A stretch of DNA of 64,000 nt from Adineta vaga. Its lineage: Eukaryota; Rotifera. Position numbers and translations under genes: made by a program. The notes under the pieces were generated by a model. The model was not told the DNA's origin. It was given only the letters and a program-made list of their open reading frames with translations, and searched no databases. Shown one piece after another: positions 23,760 through 35,893 of this stretch. The first letter of the stretch is position 1. Each line of letters starts with the position of its first letter. Location of the stretch: contig CP075496.1 of the NCBI GenBank assembly GCA_021613535.1, positions 7,068,001-7,132,000 on the forward strand, in the 5' to 3' direction.

Positions 23760-25745
23760 TTAACGTCGTCGATGATCGCGACTATATTTGTTATCATAAT
23801 CTTCATTACGTCGATATTCATTTCGATCACGTGGACTACGTGTACGATGACGATGTTTCTTACGCGATTCACGAGGTGAGCCAGATCGACTTCGTTGACG
23901 TTGTCTGAAAAAATGAATTTCATGTTTATAGTAAAAGTACACAATGAGTGTATTACCGTTGTCCATATGATTTATCCTCGATTCCTTTTAAAGTATCATG
24001 TAGAGAGCTAATCAAAATCCTACAACGATCATCATTTGCTATTTTCGATTGTTTAATTAGTGAAACAGCTGTAACTAAAGTTTCAATAGCTGTGCCAAAT
24101 TCACCTAAAGAATCAAAAGAACAATAATGAGAGAAAACGACAACAAAATAAGTATAAATTATGAACCGGCAGATGCATCTTGAACAGCACGAGTAATTGC
24201 ACTACTTGAAACATTTTTATTTTGTTCCATAATTTCTTGAAATTCAGATTCACTTATCTGTCCCATACTTGCGGATGCATCAGCACTACGATAGTATGGA
24301 TCAGTATGTGATTGACCAGGAGCAGAAAGACCATGTGGTGGTGCCTGTAATTTCATAAATTGTATTAGTTAATAAGTTTTGTTTTTTTTCAAATAAAAGT
24401 AACATACCCCTTGACCGGGAAAAGGTTGACCAGGATAATAACTAGATGGATGTTGACCTTGAATCATTGACATCGAATTCGATGAGACAGGAACACCTAA
24501 AAGAGTGGAATAGTTGTTTAGATCAAGATGAAAGAATACTGGTTTATGAAATCAATTTACCTGGTGCTCCAGGTCGAACGGGCTGACGAACAACACGACC
24601 CTATTGCTCCATGAGGTAAACCAGGACGTTGTGAGGATGGCATGAGAATTACAGGCTGCTGTGGGTGTGCCCCAGGCATACGATTCAAAACCATTGGATT
24701 GCCTGGTAAAGGACCACGGAGACCAAGACCCATCTGCATTGGTGAAGGAGCCATACCACCTGGCAGAAGAACAGATCCTTGTGGAGGAAAACGATATGAT
24801 CCATCCATTGGACCACCACGATGCATTGGAAATGGAAGTCTCATTTGTTGATGTCCCATAGGACGAGCTAAGAATTCGAATAGATTTTTTTTTTTAGATC
24901 ACATTGAACGATATTTTATGAAGACTTACGAGGTGGTGCATTCATCGGTGGCACTGATTCCATAGGTCCATCTTTTCGTGTTGTACCTTCAAAAAAACTC
25001 AATGATTGTTTATTACAAGGTAAAACTGTTGGTGGTTGTCCATGAATTTCTTTTTTAGGCATTTTCTCTAAAATTATTCGAGATGATGCATCAGAACCGA
25101 CAGTAACTACAGCAAAGCTAAATAGAAATGGAAAATAAAGTATTCAAGAAAACTTCAATCAAAAATGTGCTTACCCTTTTGATTGTCCATTCACACGATT
25201 TTCATGAAATTTTACTTCAAGTAAATCATTAATTCCTAATTCATGGATAGCATCTACTAAATTCATATCTGTTGTCCACTAAAAAAATGGAAAGAAAATA
25301 TTTCAATAAAATTCTTCTACTTTTTAGTTTCACAACATACCCAAGTGAGTTGACCAACATAAAGTGAAACTCGTTTGCCTGCATAACTATTTGATGATGA
25401 ATTTCCACTTGTAATAAATCCATTCATTTGATCCATTCGAGCACTATTTTGATTCACTGTATTTGTTATATCAGTGAAATCAGTTACTGATGATTGCGTT
25501 GTAATTACATCATCGTATAAATCATTATCTTGCGCTAGATGTTGAAAATGTTCATCGTGTGTTCCATAATTATCTCCTGTTTCCTAGAAGAAGAAAAAAA
25601 TGCGAAAACAACAATAAATTATTTTCATTTTCGAAAAACAATATTTTCTTACAGTGTCAAGTTCATTTTCAACAACATCTGCATATAGATCAATTTCTGT
25701 ATCACCACTAGGATTACCAGGAGTTGTTACTTCTGCATCAGCCAT
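23760..25745 (-). CDS. Cleavage and polyadenylation specificity factor subunit 6/7-like (CFIm68/59)
   Basis: Exons 25745-25653, 25583-25341, 25278-25175, 25117-24930, 24867-24653, 24600-24561, 24496-24408, 24344-24167, 24104-23957 and 23904-23760 give 480 aa. The N-terminus is acidic (D-L-Y-A-D-V). The RRM has [14 protein letters not shown] and Q-S-K-G-F-A-V-V, nearly identical to CPSF6. A Pro/Gly/Met-rich middle follows. The conserved block [14 protein letters not shown] then S-S-S-A-I-T-R-A-V matches CPSF6/7. The C-terminus is an RS-like domain (S-R-S-G-S-P-R-E-S). The protein pairs with NUDT21 in cleavage factor Im, binding UGUA to choose poly(A) sites. The 52-bp intron 24601-24652 was inferred because without it the frame breaks; see findings. 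Confidence 0.9.
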
Positions 25746-26342
25746 TGATTTTCTTTTGCAATAGAAGTAAAAATCTGAAATAAGCCAATCGTTTTATAAA
25801 TAGAAGATCTAATAATACGAACGAGGAGATCTTTCATTAAATATCAATTCTTTCAAGTATAGTATTTATTCGTCAAACGGCAAATAGAGATAGATAGATT
25901 TATTTTCTTTCCCATGTTACCATTTGTCATGAATAAGACCTCTAATATTTTATCGTTCAATAAATAAAATTTCATATAAAATAAATTGAAATAATTTTTC
26001 TACAGAATCAAACATGCAATCAATCATCAGTTGATTTGAACTATTTCATAACAGACTGAAATAGATGTCGCCAAAAGTCAAGTATATACCAACTGTATTT
26101 CACATAATATTTCTTGTTGTTTATTGAAAAACTAAACCAATCTCAAACAGTGTTTTCTTTGAACATTCAACGAATAAATCATTTCTGCCGAGAAAGGTTA
26201 CCGAAAAACAAAGAGAAAAAAGTATTAGACAACATGAAAAAGACAAGAAATAACATTTTTTTCTCACGGGTTTCTGTACAAAAAACAACCGAACTCTACG
26301 AGTTCAAAAAAACAAAATATATATATATATTAGAGACAAGAT
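25746..26342. other. Intergenic region between CPSF6-like and PWWP genes
   Basis: Promoter of the CPSF6-like gene and 3' flank of the PWWP gene. The plus-strand ORF at 26114-26407 runs antisense into the PWWP 3' exon and has no family similarity. Confidence 0.55.
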
Positions 26343-28296
26343 TTAATTTTCATTGCTTGGATTTTGTTGTTGCTCTGTTGACGATGTTTGTTGTTGTTCT
26401 ACTTTGACTTGAGCATGAAGCATCAACGCAATTTGCCATTCTTTGAGTTTAATCAGATCATTTCCATCCGGAATGACGTCAGTTGGAATATTTTCAAACC
26501 ATGAACGATATTTGAATACAACTGCTGGATATTTCAATAGGATTGATTCATAAAACCATTCCGGTGCAATATTATTCATTCGATAATTATGATTTTCATA
26601 AACTAAATAGATCAAAGAGAGAAATGATTTTGTTAATTGTTTTAATTTAGATTTCTTACCGATTTCCATCGCTTTAGTATTCCCATATGACTGTGCTTCT
26701 TCAAATGTTAATGTTGTCTCTTTCGGATGATTAAGAAGACCTTCGACAATTTGTTTCTGTTCATAATTTGATAATGGTGGATTGTTAGTTTGAATTAATT
26801 GAACAATTGGAGATGCTGTTTGTTGATTAGCTGGTATATAATCATATTCAACTTCATTTCCATTGGTTACTTCCGATCGACGACTTTTCCGTACTGGTTG
26901 TGTAGAAGAAGTTTGATCTTTTTTTAATGATGGAGTTTTTGTTCGAGTTTTAATCGCTTGTTTATTATCGGTTTTAGAGATCTAAATAGATTATTTCTTC
27001 AAATGAAGTCTTTGAAAATGAAATTCTTACTGATGGAGTTGACGGTGTATTTATTTCAGTTTTGACTTCTGGTTTTTCTTTACGTTTACGTTTCTTTTTT
27101 TCTACTTGTTCATCTTCTCCTATTTTTGTTGAACCATTTTGAGTAAAAACTAACGGTTTTCGAGGTGTTATAACTGGTTTTTCTTTTATCTTCGGCTCTT
27201 CATTTCCTTCAACAATTGGAGAAGTATTCGATGATACTGAAGAATTTCCAATATTTTGTTGTTTATTTCCACTATCATCTTCTTCTTCATCTTGATTTTT
27301 ATCCACGGATACTTTTCGACGACGAAAACCTATTAAAATTCGTATTAGAAAAGATAGTTATTGATTAGATTTATTTATAAATACTAGTTTTCGATTGATC
27401 TAATGCTTCTTTCAATAAATCATTAAATTCATCGATTCTTTCTTCTTTTGACATTGTCAATGCTCGATCAGCTAATTCAATTGCTTCATCCCTTCAAAAG
27501 AACCGATAAATCCAATATAAAAATATTGTATTTCTTACCATTGAACACGTTTTTTCATCGATACTTTCAATTGATATCGATTGGCTAATTCTTGTTGTTC
27601 AGATTTTGTAGCTGCCTAAAAATATAACAATACATAGATAAGAATTTCACTTATATCGTTATACTTGTTGAACAGCAGCTTCAGCATGTTGTATAAAATT
27701 ACTTAAACCAGCATATTTCAATAACCAACGAGTTGATATCCATGAATATTCCAAATATTTACCATAGAAATAAACAAAAAATAATCGTTTGGGTTTATTA
27801 TTTGAATCTACAATTAGATATAAAAGAATAATAAAAGAATAGTTTGAATCAATCTAATATACTTAATGTTTTGGTATGAATGCCTCCTTCCGATGAACAA
27901 CGATACTAATCAAATGGAAATAAAATATTAAACTTATGATTTCTTTTTATTTAGAATTCTATTCAACATACGATCAAAGCTGGCCACCATGGAAAACCAC
28001 CTAGTTTACACCAAACAATGTCACCTGGTTCATATAAATCAGCACTTGCATCTGCAGATTCGATAGAATGTATTATTTTTGTCTTGATTTTCACAGGATT
28101 TCGTTTCGTTGTATTTGATGTCGATGTCGGATCCTCTTCCGTCGTATCAGTTGCTGGATTATCAAATATAAATTGTGGATCCTGTTTCGAACGACGTGGT
28201 CGTTTTCGAGTTGGAGATTCTGAGTAATTAGATTCAGTTTCGAAAGACAAATCAAATTTGTATATTTTTACCTGAAGATGATTGTTCAGTAGCCAT
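26343..28296 (-). CDS. NSD-like PWWP-domain protein lacking a SET domain
   Basis: Nine exons (28296-28272, 28219-27972, 27905-27863, 27807-27665, 27615-27539, 27491-27385, 27329-27031, 26981-26660, 26602-26343) give 507 aa in frame. After a basic N-terminus, the PWWP domain (about aa 70-170) has G-D-I-V-W-C-K-L-G-G-F-P-W-W-P-A-L-I and Y-S-W-I-S-T-R-W-L. The helical extension Q-A-A-T-K-S-E-Q, then V-Q-W-D-E-A-I-E-L-A-D-R-A-L-T-M-S and E-E-R, follows the PWWP1 region of NSD histone methyltransferases (T-K-A-E, A-Q-W-E, Q-A-E-E-A-A-S-M-S, E-E-R-K). PWWP domains read H3K36me2/3. There is no SET, PHD or HMG; the rest is a Lys/Ser-rich linker and a C-terminal helical block (P-E-W-F-Y-E-S-I-L-L-K-Y-P) I do not recognise. 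MSH6 and HDGF PWWP domains are weaker alternatives. Confidence 0.8.
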
Positions 28297-29200
28297 TAAA
28301 GTAGGAAAAAAAAACTTTTATCGAAGAGATACAATTATGATCTATTTGATTTGATTCGTTTTTTTTGGGAAAACGATGAACAAAGGGTTTGAAAGGTTAC
28401 GAAATGATTGGTCGGTTCAGTAGAGCACTCAGATAATATTGATGTTTAATGATTATGAAAATAATTTCATTTTAAGTATGTTAGATTTAATTACGACGAA
28501 GTGAGAAGTTACAAAATAAATGAAAGATATTTTTATCTTGTCAACTAACGCCATCTATCGAAGTGAAATCTATTAAGCATCTGAAAGCAGAAGAAACTTT
28601 TTATATACAACGTTTGTTTATCGAATTAACGGACATTACGAAGATTCCTTTAAGATATTATATTCACTGTATATGATGATTACATAACTAGCGTACTTTT
28701 CGTCTACGAACTATCATATAGAACCTTATCTCTTGTAATTGTCTCAGGTAGATACATAATTTCTTATCGTTACCAACAGTTTTTACTTTCTTTTGATTGC
28801 AAATGGCTACTAGATCTTATAGAAGTATTTTTATTAAAAAAAGCTTTTGGCACAGTATATCAAAAAAATAAAAGTATATGTTATTCAAGACTTCTTTTGC
28901 AAGTATGACAGTGACAATTATATAGTTCAATTGTCTCGTTGATTAAATACGAAGAAGATATTCTAGGATCATAAATTCATTATTTCACATTATTAGAAAT
29001 TCAAATCTATAACTCAATTTAGTTGGAGAGATTAGTTTACACTTATAGCAGAGAAAAGAAATAATGATAGGTATACATGTTTATAACCTTTCTCTTAAAT
29101 TAAAAGTACAATTTTTATTACCTTATTATAATCTCATAGTTCTTCAATAAAGAAATAGATGCAATATTATTTCTGTATTTTAGACAATTGTTTGATAAAT
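28297..29200. other. Divergent intergenic region between PWWP gene (-) and ectonucleotidase 1 (+)
   Basis: No gene seen. A T-rich acceptor-like site just before 29184 (TATTTTAG) suggests a 5'-UTR intron of the ectonucleotidase gene. Confidence 0.5.
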
Positions 29201-31045
29201 ATGCTGAAAAGAGCACAAGTTAAAATAATCTTTGCTGTGGCAATTAATATTCTTATCTTTTCACTTATTGGTTTCATCACATTATTAATTCTTTGGCACT
29301 CAAAACTAACACCATTTCAAGACTATGCTCTTGTGATTGATGCTGGTTCAAGACATTCGAAGATTTTTATCTATACGTAAAAGATATTTTCTCTTTCTCA
29401 TCATTGTATCTTTGAAACAATTGTAATCTAGATGGCCTGCTGATAAATCAGACGGACTTGGAACAACATCTCGACTACGTCAAATCAAATCTTGTTCTGT
29501 TTCTCATCAACCTATTACATCAGTTGCAAATGCTACCGAAGAAAATGTTAAAAAATATTTTGATTTAGCCATGACTAATTGTCTTAACCAAATTCCGTCG
29601 ACACGAAAAAGTCGAACATTAATCTTTCTTGGTAAACTACATTTCCTATCTCACATTCAGTTTAATCAAATCACATCTTATTCTTGTGGTTACAGGTGCA
29701 ACTGCTGGCCTTCGTCTATTTAATATCACAAACTCATCATTCATCAGTGATTTATTGAACAGTACACGTAGTTATTTCAGTACACTTGGTGTTCTTTTTC
29801 GTTCACCTGAAAGTCAAGTACGAATCATTGATGGCAGTGAAGAAGGTTTATCAGGATGGATATCAACTAATATTCTTCTACGAGAATTGTATGAGAATAA
29901 TCAGCCCATGGATACCTATGGCGTATCGGATATGGGTGGTATGTAATCAGTTAATGAATCGATTGAAATCACTAGTTGATGCGTATTTTTTGCATAGGTG
30001 CAAGTACTCAATTGAGTTTTATTGCACCAGATGCAACGAATGAACGTTACACTATGAATCTGTTTGATACAAACTATGACGTTTATTCACATTCATATCT
30101 ATGCTATGGTCAAGATCAGTTACGTCTGATCTATCAAGGTCAACTTGTACAACAAGCAAACGGATCTTATTCGATCGATGATCCGTGTTTACAATATGGT
30201 TATATAGAAGATAGAAGTTACCATGATTTATTCAGTAGTGCTTGTGCTCGTGGCAAATATGCTCCTTCTGAAGATCTCAATACATCTGCAATATTTTCAT
30301 TTGCGTATGTAATCATTTTGAATTAATTATCAATCAAATTAATATTCTCTTCCAGAGGTACGGGTGATTATAAAGATTGTCGAACAATAATGGAAGAACG
30401 TTTTAATAATTCATTGTGTACTTCGTCATCGTGTAGTTTCGATAATATCTATCAACCAGTTCCTATTCCTCCCTCTATCAAATTTGTTGCTATCTCAGCA
30501 TGGTACGAAACATTCTCTCACCTAGCACGAAATATATCCATAATACCAGATGAAAATGAAAACTATAATTTTACTTCTGTGAATTTAACTGATATCAAAC
30601 ATGCAATTAAAGCAATATGTAAACAATCATGGTCACATGTACATAAACCAGACAAACATCGACCATGTAAATCGAAAATTTTTTTGTCCAATTCGTTTAT
30701 TGAAAAACTATTTCTGATTTTCTATTCTATTAAGTTTTATGTTTTAATTCAATACATCAATGGACATTATTTGAATATGGCTTTCATATGACAGATGATA
30801 ATTTAAGGAACTTTCAAATTGTTAAAGCAATTGATTCCAATGAAATTGGTTGGACATTAGGTTATATGATCAATCAAACAAATTATTTAGATCCTGAACA
30901 TCGACCACCACGTTTATTAACTGAAGCTGAATTTATTACTTTATTACTTTCAGCTATCCTATTATTTTTATTCAGTTCAATTACAACCGGAATTATTATT
31001 TATCACTATAGAAAACATTATAAACAAAGAAAACTAACATCTTAG
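29201..31045 (+). CDS. Ectonucleoside triphosphate diphosphohydrolase (CD39-type), copy 1
   Basis: Six exons, 29201-29376, 29432-29631, 29696-29938, 29998-30304, 30356-30666 and 30735-31045, give 515 aa, the usual length of cell-surface ENTPDs. There is one N-terminal and one C-terminal membrane helix. Apyrase-conserved regions are visible: ACR1 V-I-D-A-G-S-R-H-S-K, ACR2 G-A-T-A-G-L-R-L, ACR3 E-E-G-L-S-G-W-I-S, ACR4 D-M-G-G-A-S-T-Q and ACR5 E-I-G-W-T-L-G-Y-M. The enzyme hydrolyses extracellular ATP/ADP with Ca/Mg. ACR1 has S-R-H-S where the family has S-S-H-T; copy 2 keeps S-S-H-S. The second Ser-to-Arg change sits by the phosphate-binding loop and could reduce activity. Large blocks are near-identical to copy 2 downstream. 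Confidence 0.92.
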
Positions 31046-32142
31046 TGAAAGGAAAATATGCAATGGGAATAATAATGGAAATAAATATCTTTTTTTTATC
31101 AAACAAAATATAACATAGTAAATAATAAAGTACGATATCAATTTATTTCAAAGGACATATAAATCAATGATAATATGTAAGGTTAATCTTTTGAATTCTC
31201 TATGGATGTTGAATAATTCTTATTTACATTCGTGAATAAGCAACTTTTACTTTACTTTTATGAAAGAACAAAATTATTCTACAGTTGCTAGAGCTCTCAG
31301 AACAAATACAAAGAAAGAAATCTGACAAAATTCTTCAAATATTGTTTTATACTCATTATTACTTAGATTCCTTCAGGTCACCGCAAACATATTATTTTCC
31401 ATTATATGTGTACTTTGCTTCCATTTCTTTTTTCGCAAGTTTCAATAACACTTATAAGTTTCGTCAATTTGAATAAATCATCACAGTATGAGTGTGATGA
31501 ATAATTTATATAATAAATAACTTTCAAATTTATAAATGAAAGAATTTTATATTATCTTAGAAGATTGATGTTTTCATATGAGCAATTAATATATATCATA
31601 AGAAGCTTTATGATATTTACAATTTTTCGAATAACAGATTCACCTATATTTGTAAATAGGTATAAGAGGCCAACGTGGGCTGAAAATAGCAAGGGCTGAA
31701 TAAATAAAGTCATTTGTATTTTTGTTTTTTCTTTGTATATATAAAACGAAAACTGAAAAACAAAGTTTTGTTACCTATTGCATCGATGTAAGTATGTTCG
31801 AACTGAAAAGAGAAAAAGAAAAGAATTGAAGTTTTAGATATTACTTTTCCATTTTGATTACATTTACAAGTTGAAAAACATCGACGTTTTTATGCGCTAA
31901 TGGGACATGTTATTTACGTGTGAATAATACTTTTTTCTTTTCTAAAAAGAAACGAAATTCATAGAGGTAGGTATAATCGAGTATATTTTACAATATCACC
32001 TGTCATATGTAACAGACATTTTCTCGTATACTTTCAATCGCATTGACAATATAGACATTTTCTCCTTGTCTTTCTCCTGAAAAGTGGATTTAACACAAGT
32101 AAAAGAAATCAGAGAATAACTTTCTTTTTCTCTGTTCCAGAT
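31046..32142. other. Intergenic region between tandem ectonucleotidase genes
   Basis: About 1.1 kb, not conserved with the region upstream of copy 1 as far as I can see. A short stretch near 31667-31710 has two similar GGGCTGAA-A elements. No gene seen. An acceptor-like CTGTTCCAG sits just before the copy 2 start and may end a 5'-UTR intron. Confidence 0.5.
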
Positions 32143-33968
32143 ATGGTGAGTCGATACCATGTTATCTTCGTAATTGCAAGTGCTGTTGGTGCTCTATCAC
32201 TTGCTGCTATCATTACATTGATTGTACTTTGGTTCACTATTTTAACACCATTTCAAGACTATGCTCTTGTTGTCGATGCTGGTTCATCACATTCAAAGAT
32301 TTTTCTCTATACGTAATGTCTTTTGCTTGTTTTGTTGCTTGTTCTTTCTATTCAATCATTATGATCTAGATGGCCGGCTGATAAATCAGACGGACTTGGA
32401 ACAACATCTCGAGTTAATCAAGTATATTCATATGAAGCTCCCGGTGGACCTCTGTCATCAGTTAATGGAACAACAGTAAACGGTGTGAAACAATATTTTG
32501 ATTTAGCCATGACTAATTGTCTTAACCAAATTCCGTCGACACGAAAAAGTCGAACATTAATCTTTCTTGGTAAACTACATTTCCTATCTCACATTCAGTT
32601 TAATCAAATCACATCTTATTCTTGTGGTTACAGGTGCAACTGCTGGCCTTCGTCTATTTAATATCACAAACTCATCATTCATCAGTGATTTATTGAACAG
32701 TACACGTAGTTATTTCAGTACACTTGGTGTTCTTTTTCGTTCACCTGAAAGTCAAGTACGAATCATTGATGGCAGTGAAGAAGGTTTATCAGGATGGATA
32801 TCAACTAATATTCTCTTTAAACAGTTGTATGAAAATAACAAACCATTAGAAACTCATGGTGTTATTGATATGGGTGGTATGTTAAAAGTGATTTGTTCAA
32901 TTTAGACTGATACTCAATAGATTTGTAATATAGGTGCAAGTACTCAATTGAGTTTTATTGCACCAGATGCAACGAACGAACGTTACACTATGAATCTGTT
33001 TGATACAAACTATGACGTTTATTCACATTCATATCTATGCTATGGTCAGGATCAGTTACGTCTGATCTATCAAGGTCAACTTGTACAACAAGCAAACGGA
33101 TCTTATTCGATCGATGATCCGTGTCTTCAAGCTGGTTACAATCAAAATCTATCGTACGCTACGATAAGTACAACAGCTTGTGCCAGTAATAGATTCGTAG
33201 CACCAACGGGCATTACTACTACATCACTTATTACATTCAGGTGATGTATGATAATTATATATACATGTAATACTTTTTTGTTTAGAGGAACTGGTAATGC
33301 TACAGCATGTCGAGCATTGATGGGTAGTCGTTTAAATAAAACAACATGTTCATCAGCAACGAATTGTAGTTTCGATGGCGTCTATCAACCAACTCCAATA
33401 TCTACATCACTAAAATTTGTTGGTTTCTCAGCAATCTATAGTGCATTTAATACATTAGCACCATTCATACCTCTGTCGAATGATACAAGTGGAAACTATA
33501 ATCTTGCTTCACTAAATTTATCACAAATTCGAACAGCAATAGAAACTGTATGTAATCAACCATGGTCAAATGTAACAAACCCTGATCGATATCGACCATG
33601 TGAGATTGGAATCTATTATATAACATTATAAAATTTCCTTTATTATGTCTATAGTTTTATGTTTTCAAACCATGTATCACTGGACATTATTTGAATATGG
33701 CTTTCATATGACAGATGATAATTTAAGAAACTTTCAAATTGTTAAAACAATCGATTCGAATGAAATCGGTTGGACATTAGGTTATATGATCAATCAAACA
33801 AATGGTTTAGATCCTGAATATCGACCATCACGTTTATTAACTAAAGCAGAATTTATTGGACTATTAATATGTTTTATTGTTCTACTTGTGATCAGTATAG
33901 TTGTAATAATTATAAATTGTGTTGTTCACAAACGAAGGGAGAATATTCAAAAAAAAACCTCAATTTAA
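32143..33968 (+). CDS. Ectonucleoside triphosphate diphosphohydrolase (CD39-type), copy 2
   Basis: Six exons, 32143-32312, 32370-32569, 32634-32876, 32934-33240, 33286-33599 and 33655-33968, give 515 aa, the same length and intron positions as copy 1. All five apyrase regions are present, with ACR1 as D-A-G-S-S-H-S-K. Two membrane helices place the active site outside the cell. The C-terminal exon shares F-E-Y-G-F-H-M-T-D-D and the G-W-T-L-G-Y-M block with copy 1. Signal anchor, exon 5 and the last helix differ clearly from copy 1, while the end of exon 2, intron 2, most of exon 3 and the first part of exon 4 are almost identical. Confidence 0.92.
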
Positions 33969-34389
33969 GATGATAAGTGACTGTGTTCGATTTCATTTCT
34001 TATTTTTATAGATGAATTGTAAGACCTAGAGTGAAACTAAATAAACTGCTGTGTTATAAATCGAAAATATGAATATTTGATTCTATGTTAAACTTTTGTA
34101 CATTTCTTCTTCGAATCAACTTAAACTTTCATATTTTTCTGTCAAAATAATCTATATGTATTAATTCTTTCCCGTTTATATTCAATTTGCATAATTCTAT
34201 ATCGTACGAAGTCAACAAAATGATATTATTATATTCTGTAGTTTGGCTACAAATAGTTGCTATACCATTGTTTTATTAGTGATATTAAACAAGAAAAATC
34301 TATATATTTGTTAATATTCTACGAAGTTAACTAAATTTTGATTTATTAATAAAGCGAGATTAAATATAAAATTTCATAGAGTTCATAAC
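33969..34389. other. Intergenic region, converging 3' ends
   Basis: AT-rich, no gene seen. An AATAAA-type signal occurs near 34038. Confidence 0.5.
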
Positions 34390-34680
34390 TTAATCAATGT
34401 CTCGTCCCTTTAATTCTAAACATTCATCTGGACGAAGTCGTTTTTTAATACATATATTCGGTTTACAACATGGCACAATATTGAATTTGCAGAGTACACA
34501 ATCTAAATCATTTGTTGGTTTATTCAAATTATAATGTGGTTTCGACTTTAAAAATGAACGAGCATTGACACCAGATAATTCCATTTCATCATCACTATCA
34601 TCGCCTGGAAAATATTTCCCATCAGAGATGAGAAATAAAACGGTAAGAATCATAAATCCAAATAATCCCAATAACTTCAT
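34390..34680 (-). CDS. Small secreted Cys-rich peptide with knottin-like cysteine spacing
   Basis: A single exon of 96 aa. It has a clear signal peptide (M-K-L-L-G-L-F-G-F-M-I-L-T-V-L-F-L-I), an acidic pro-region (D-D-S-D-D-E), then a basic C-terminal domain with six Cys in the order C-x2-C-x6-CC-x4-C-x9-C. A C-C-CC-C-C order is the arrangement used by many inhibitor-cystine-knot peptides (neuropeptides, defensins and toxins), though the x2 first loop is short. The pre-pro-mature layout fits a processed secreted peptide. I do not assign a function. The ATG at 34680 was chosen because the signal peptide begins there. Confidence 0.6.
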   Translation of the reverse strand: MKLLGLFGFMILTVLFLISDGKYFPGDDSDDEMELSGVNARSFLKSKPHYNLNKPTNDLDCVLCKFNIVPCCKPNICIKKRLRPDECLELKGRDID

Positions 34681-35893
34681 TTGATTTGTTTCAAGTATTA
34701 TAAAGAGTTCACTCACTCACTTATGATTACATACATGTATATTTATATATATATACATACAGATTATTTCTCGTGTCATATTTCATATCTGTACAGAATT
34801 TCTCTCTTTTCTTATTCTTTGATTGACCATTGAAGAAATAAATCTTTAATACATAATCAAATATAAGAAATCAACTGATATAATAAACTTACATTTATCG
34901 AAGTATATTTACCTTCATTGTTCGACGTAATCGAAAGATTCATTTTTCAGATATTTAAAATTCTCAAATTTTCAACAAAGAGAAAGCAATCACAAATAGT
35001 AAAAAGACGGGTGAATAGAGCTATAAGGAAGATTATATAGCTGTCTGTTATTCCTGATTATCTCGTAAAATTCGATCAATTACGAGTAAAAACAGAATGA
35101 ACATTTCAAGTCTTTCTTATAATCAATAATTCAAACAATTATTATACAAAGTGAATCGTTAAACTCTTCCTATGTCATCAAAAACGTTCTATCAATTCAC
35201 TGTCATCATCAACAACAAATTTTCGAAAATTATCTTAGAAAAATTAACTTTTAGAAGATTTAAGTATATTAGAATATGATAGAACAATACAAACTTTACT
35301 TGGAAGATAAAGCCATCGGATCTTTCATGAATATAATTCTATAAAAATCAACAGAAGCAATTGGAAATAAAAGAATGTTAGTTAACGGAAAATATAATGC
35401 AAAGAATATATAAACAAATATGAAATTACAACTCGGAATAAAAAGAGAATAAATTTACTATTAGACTGCATGATTCTGTTTAAAGTAGATCTTCCGTAGA
35501 GTGATTAATGATAATGTTTTCTATAAATAACATGATCAGTCTCTCCTACACAAACCATTGAGTATCTGTTTTTTCTCTCAAGATGTGGGTTCGACTTGTT
35601 CACGTGTATACGCACGTGTTGATTATGAAATACTGAAAAAAAAGAACCATATTAGTAGAGATTATTTGAACCGAATTAAGACTAGAATGCAATTATGATC
35701 AATACTATTTTCATCATAACAAATTAAATATGAACTGAGTTGACATTCTTATTGTACTGTACCAATACTAAAACCTTTATTCTTATTTCAAATCAGTCAG
35801 AAATATGTAAATATAAGTTAAAATGATGACAATGACATATGACATATACAAACAAATATCAATGAAAACGGATATATTTGATTCTAATGTTTC
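34681..35893. other. Intergenic region, 1.2 kb
   Basis: Upstream of the Cys-rich peptide gene and downstream of the homeobox gene (both minus). I see no gene or ordered repeat. Confidence 0.5.

Noticed and set aside
24642-24861. Two plus-strand ORFs opposite the CPSF6-like gene
   Set aside because: Antisense shadows of the Pro/Gly-rich coding exon.
31285-31476. 63-aa ORF between the ectonucleotidase genes
   Set aside because: AT-rich, no splice sites or similarity.
31667-31715. Two GGGCTGAA-A elements close together, possible SINE or small RNA
   Set aside because: Too short and only two imperfect units; no promoter boxes or target-site repeats.
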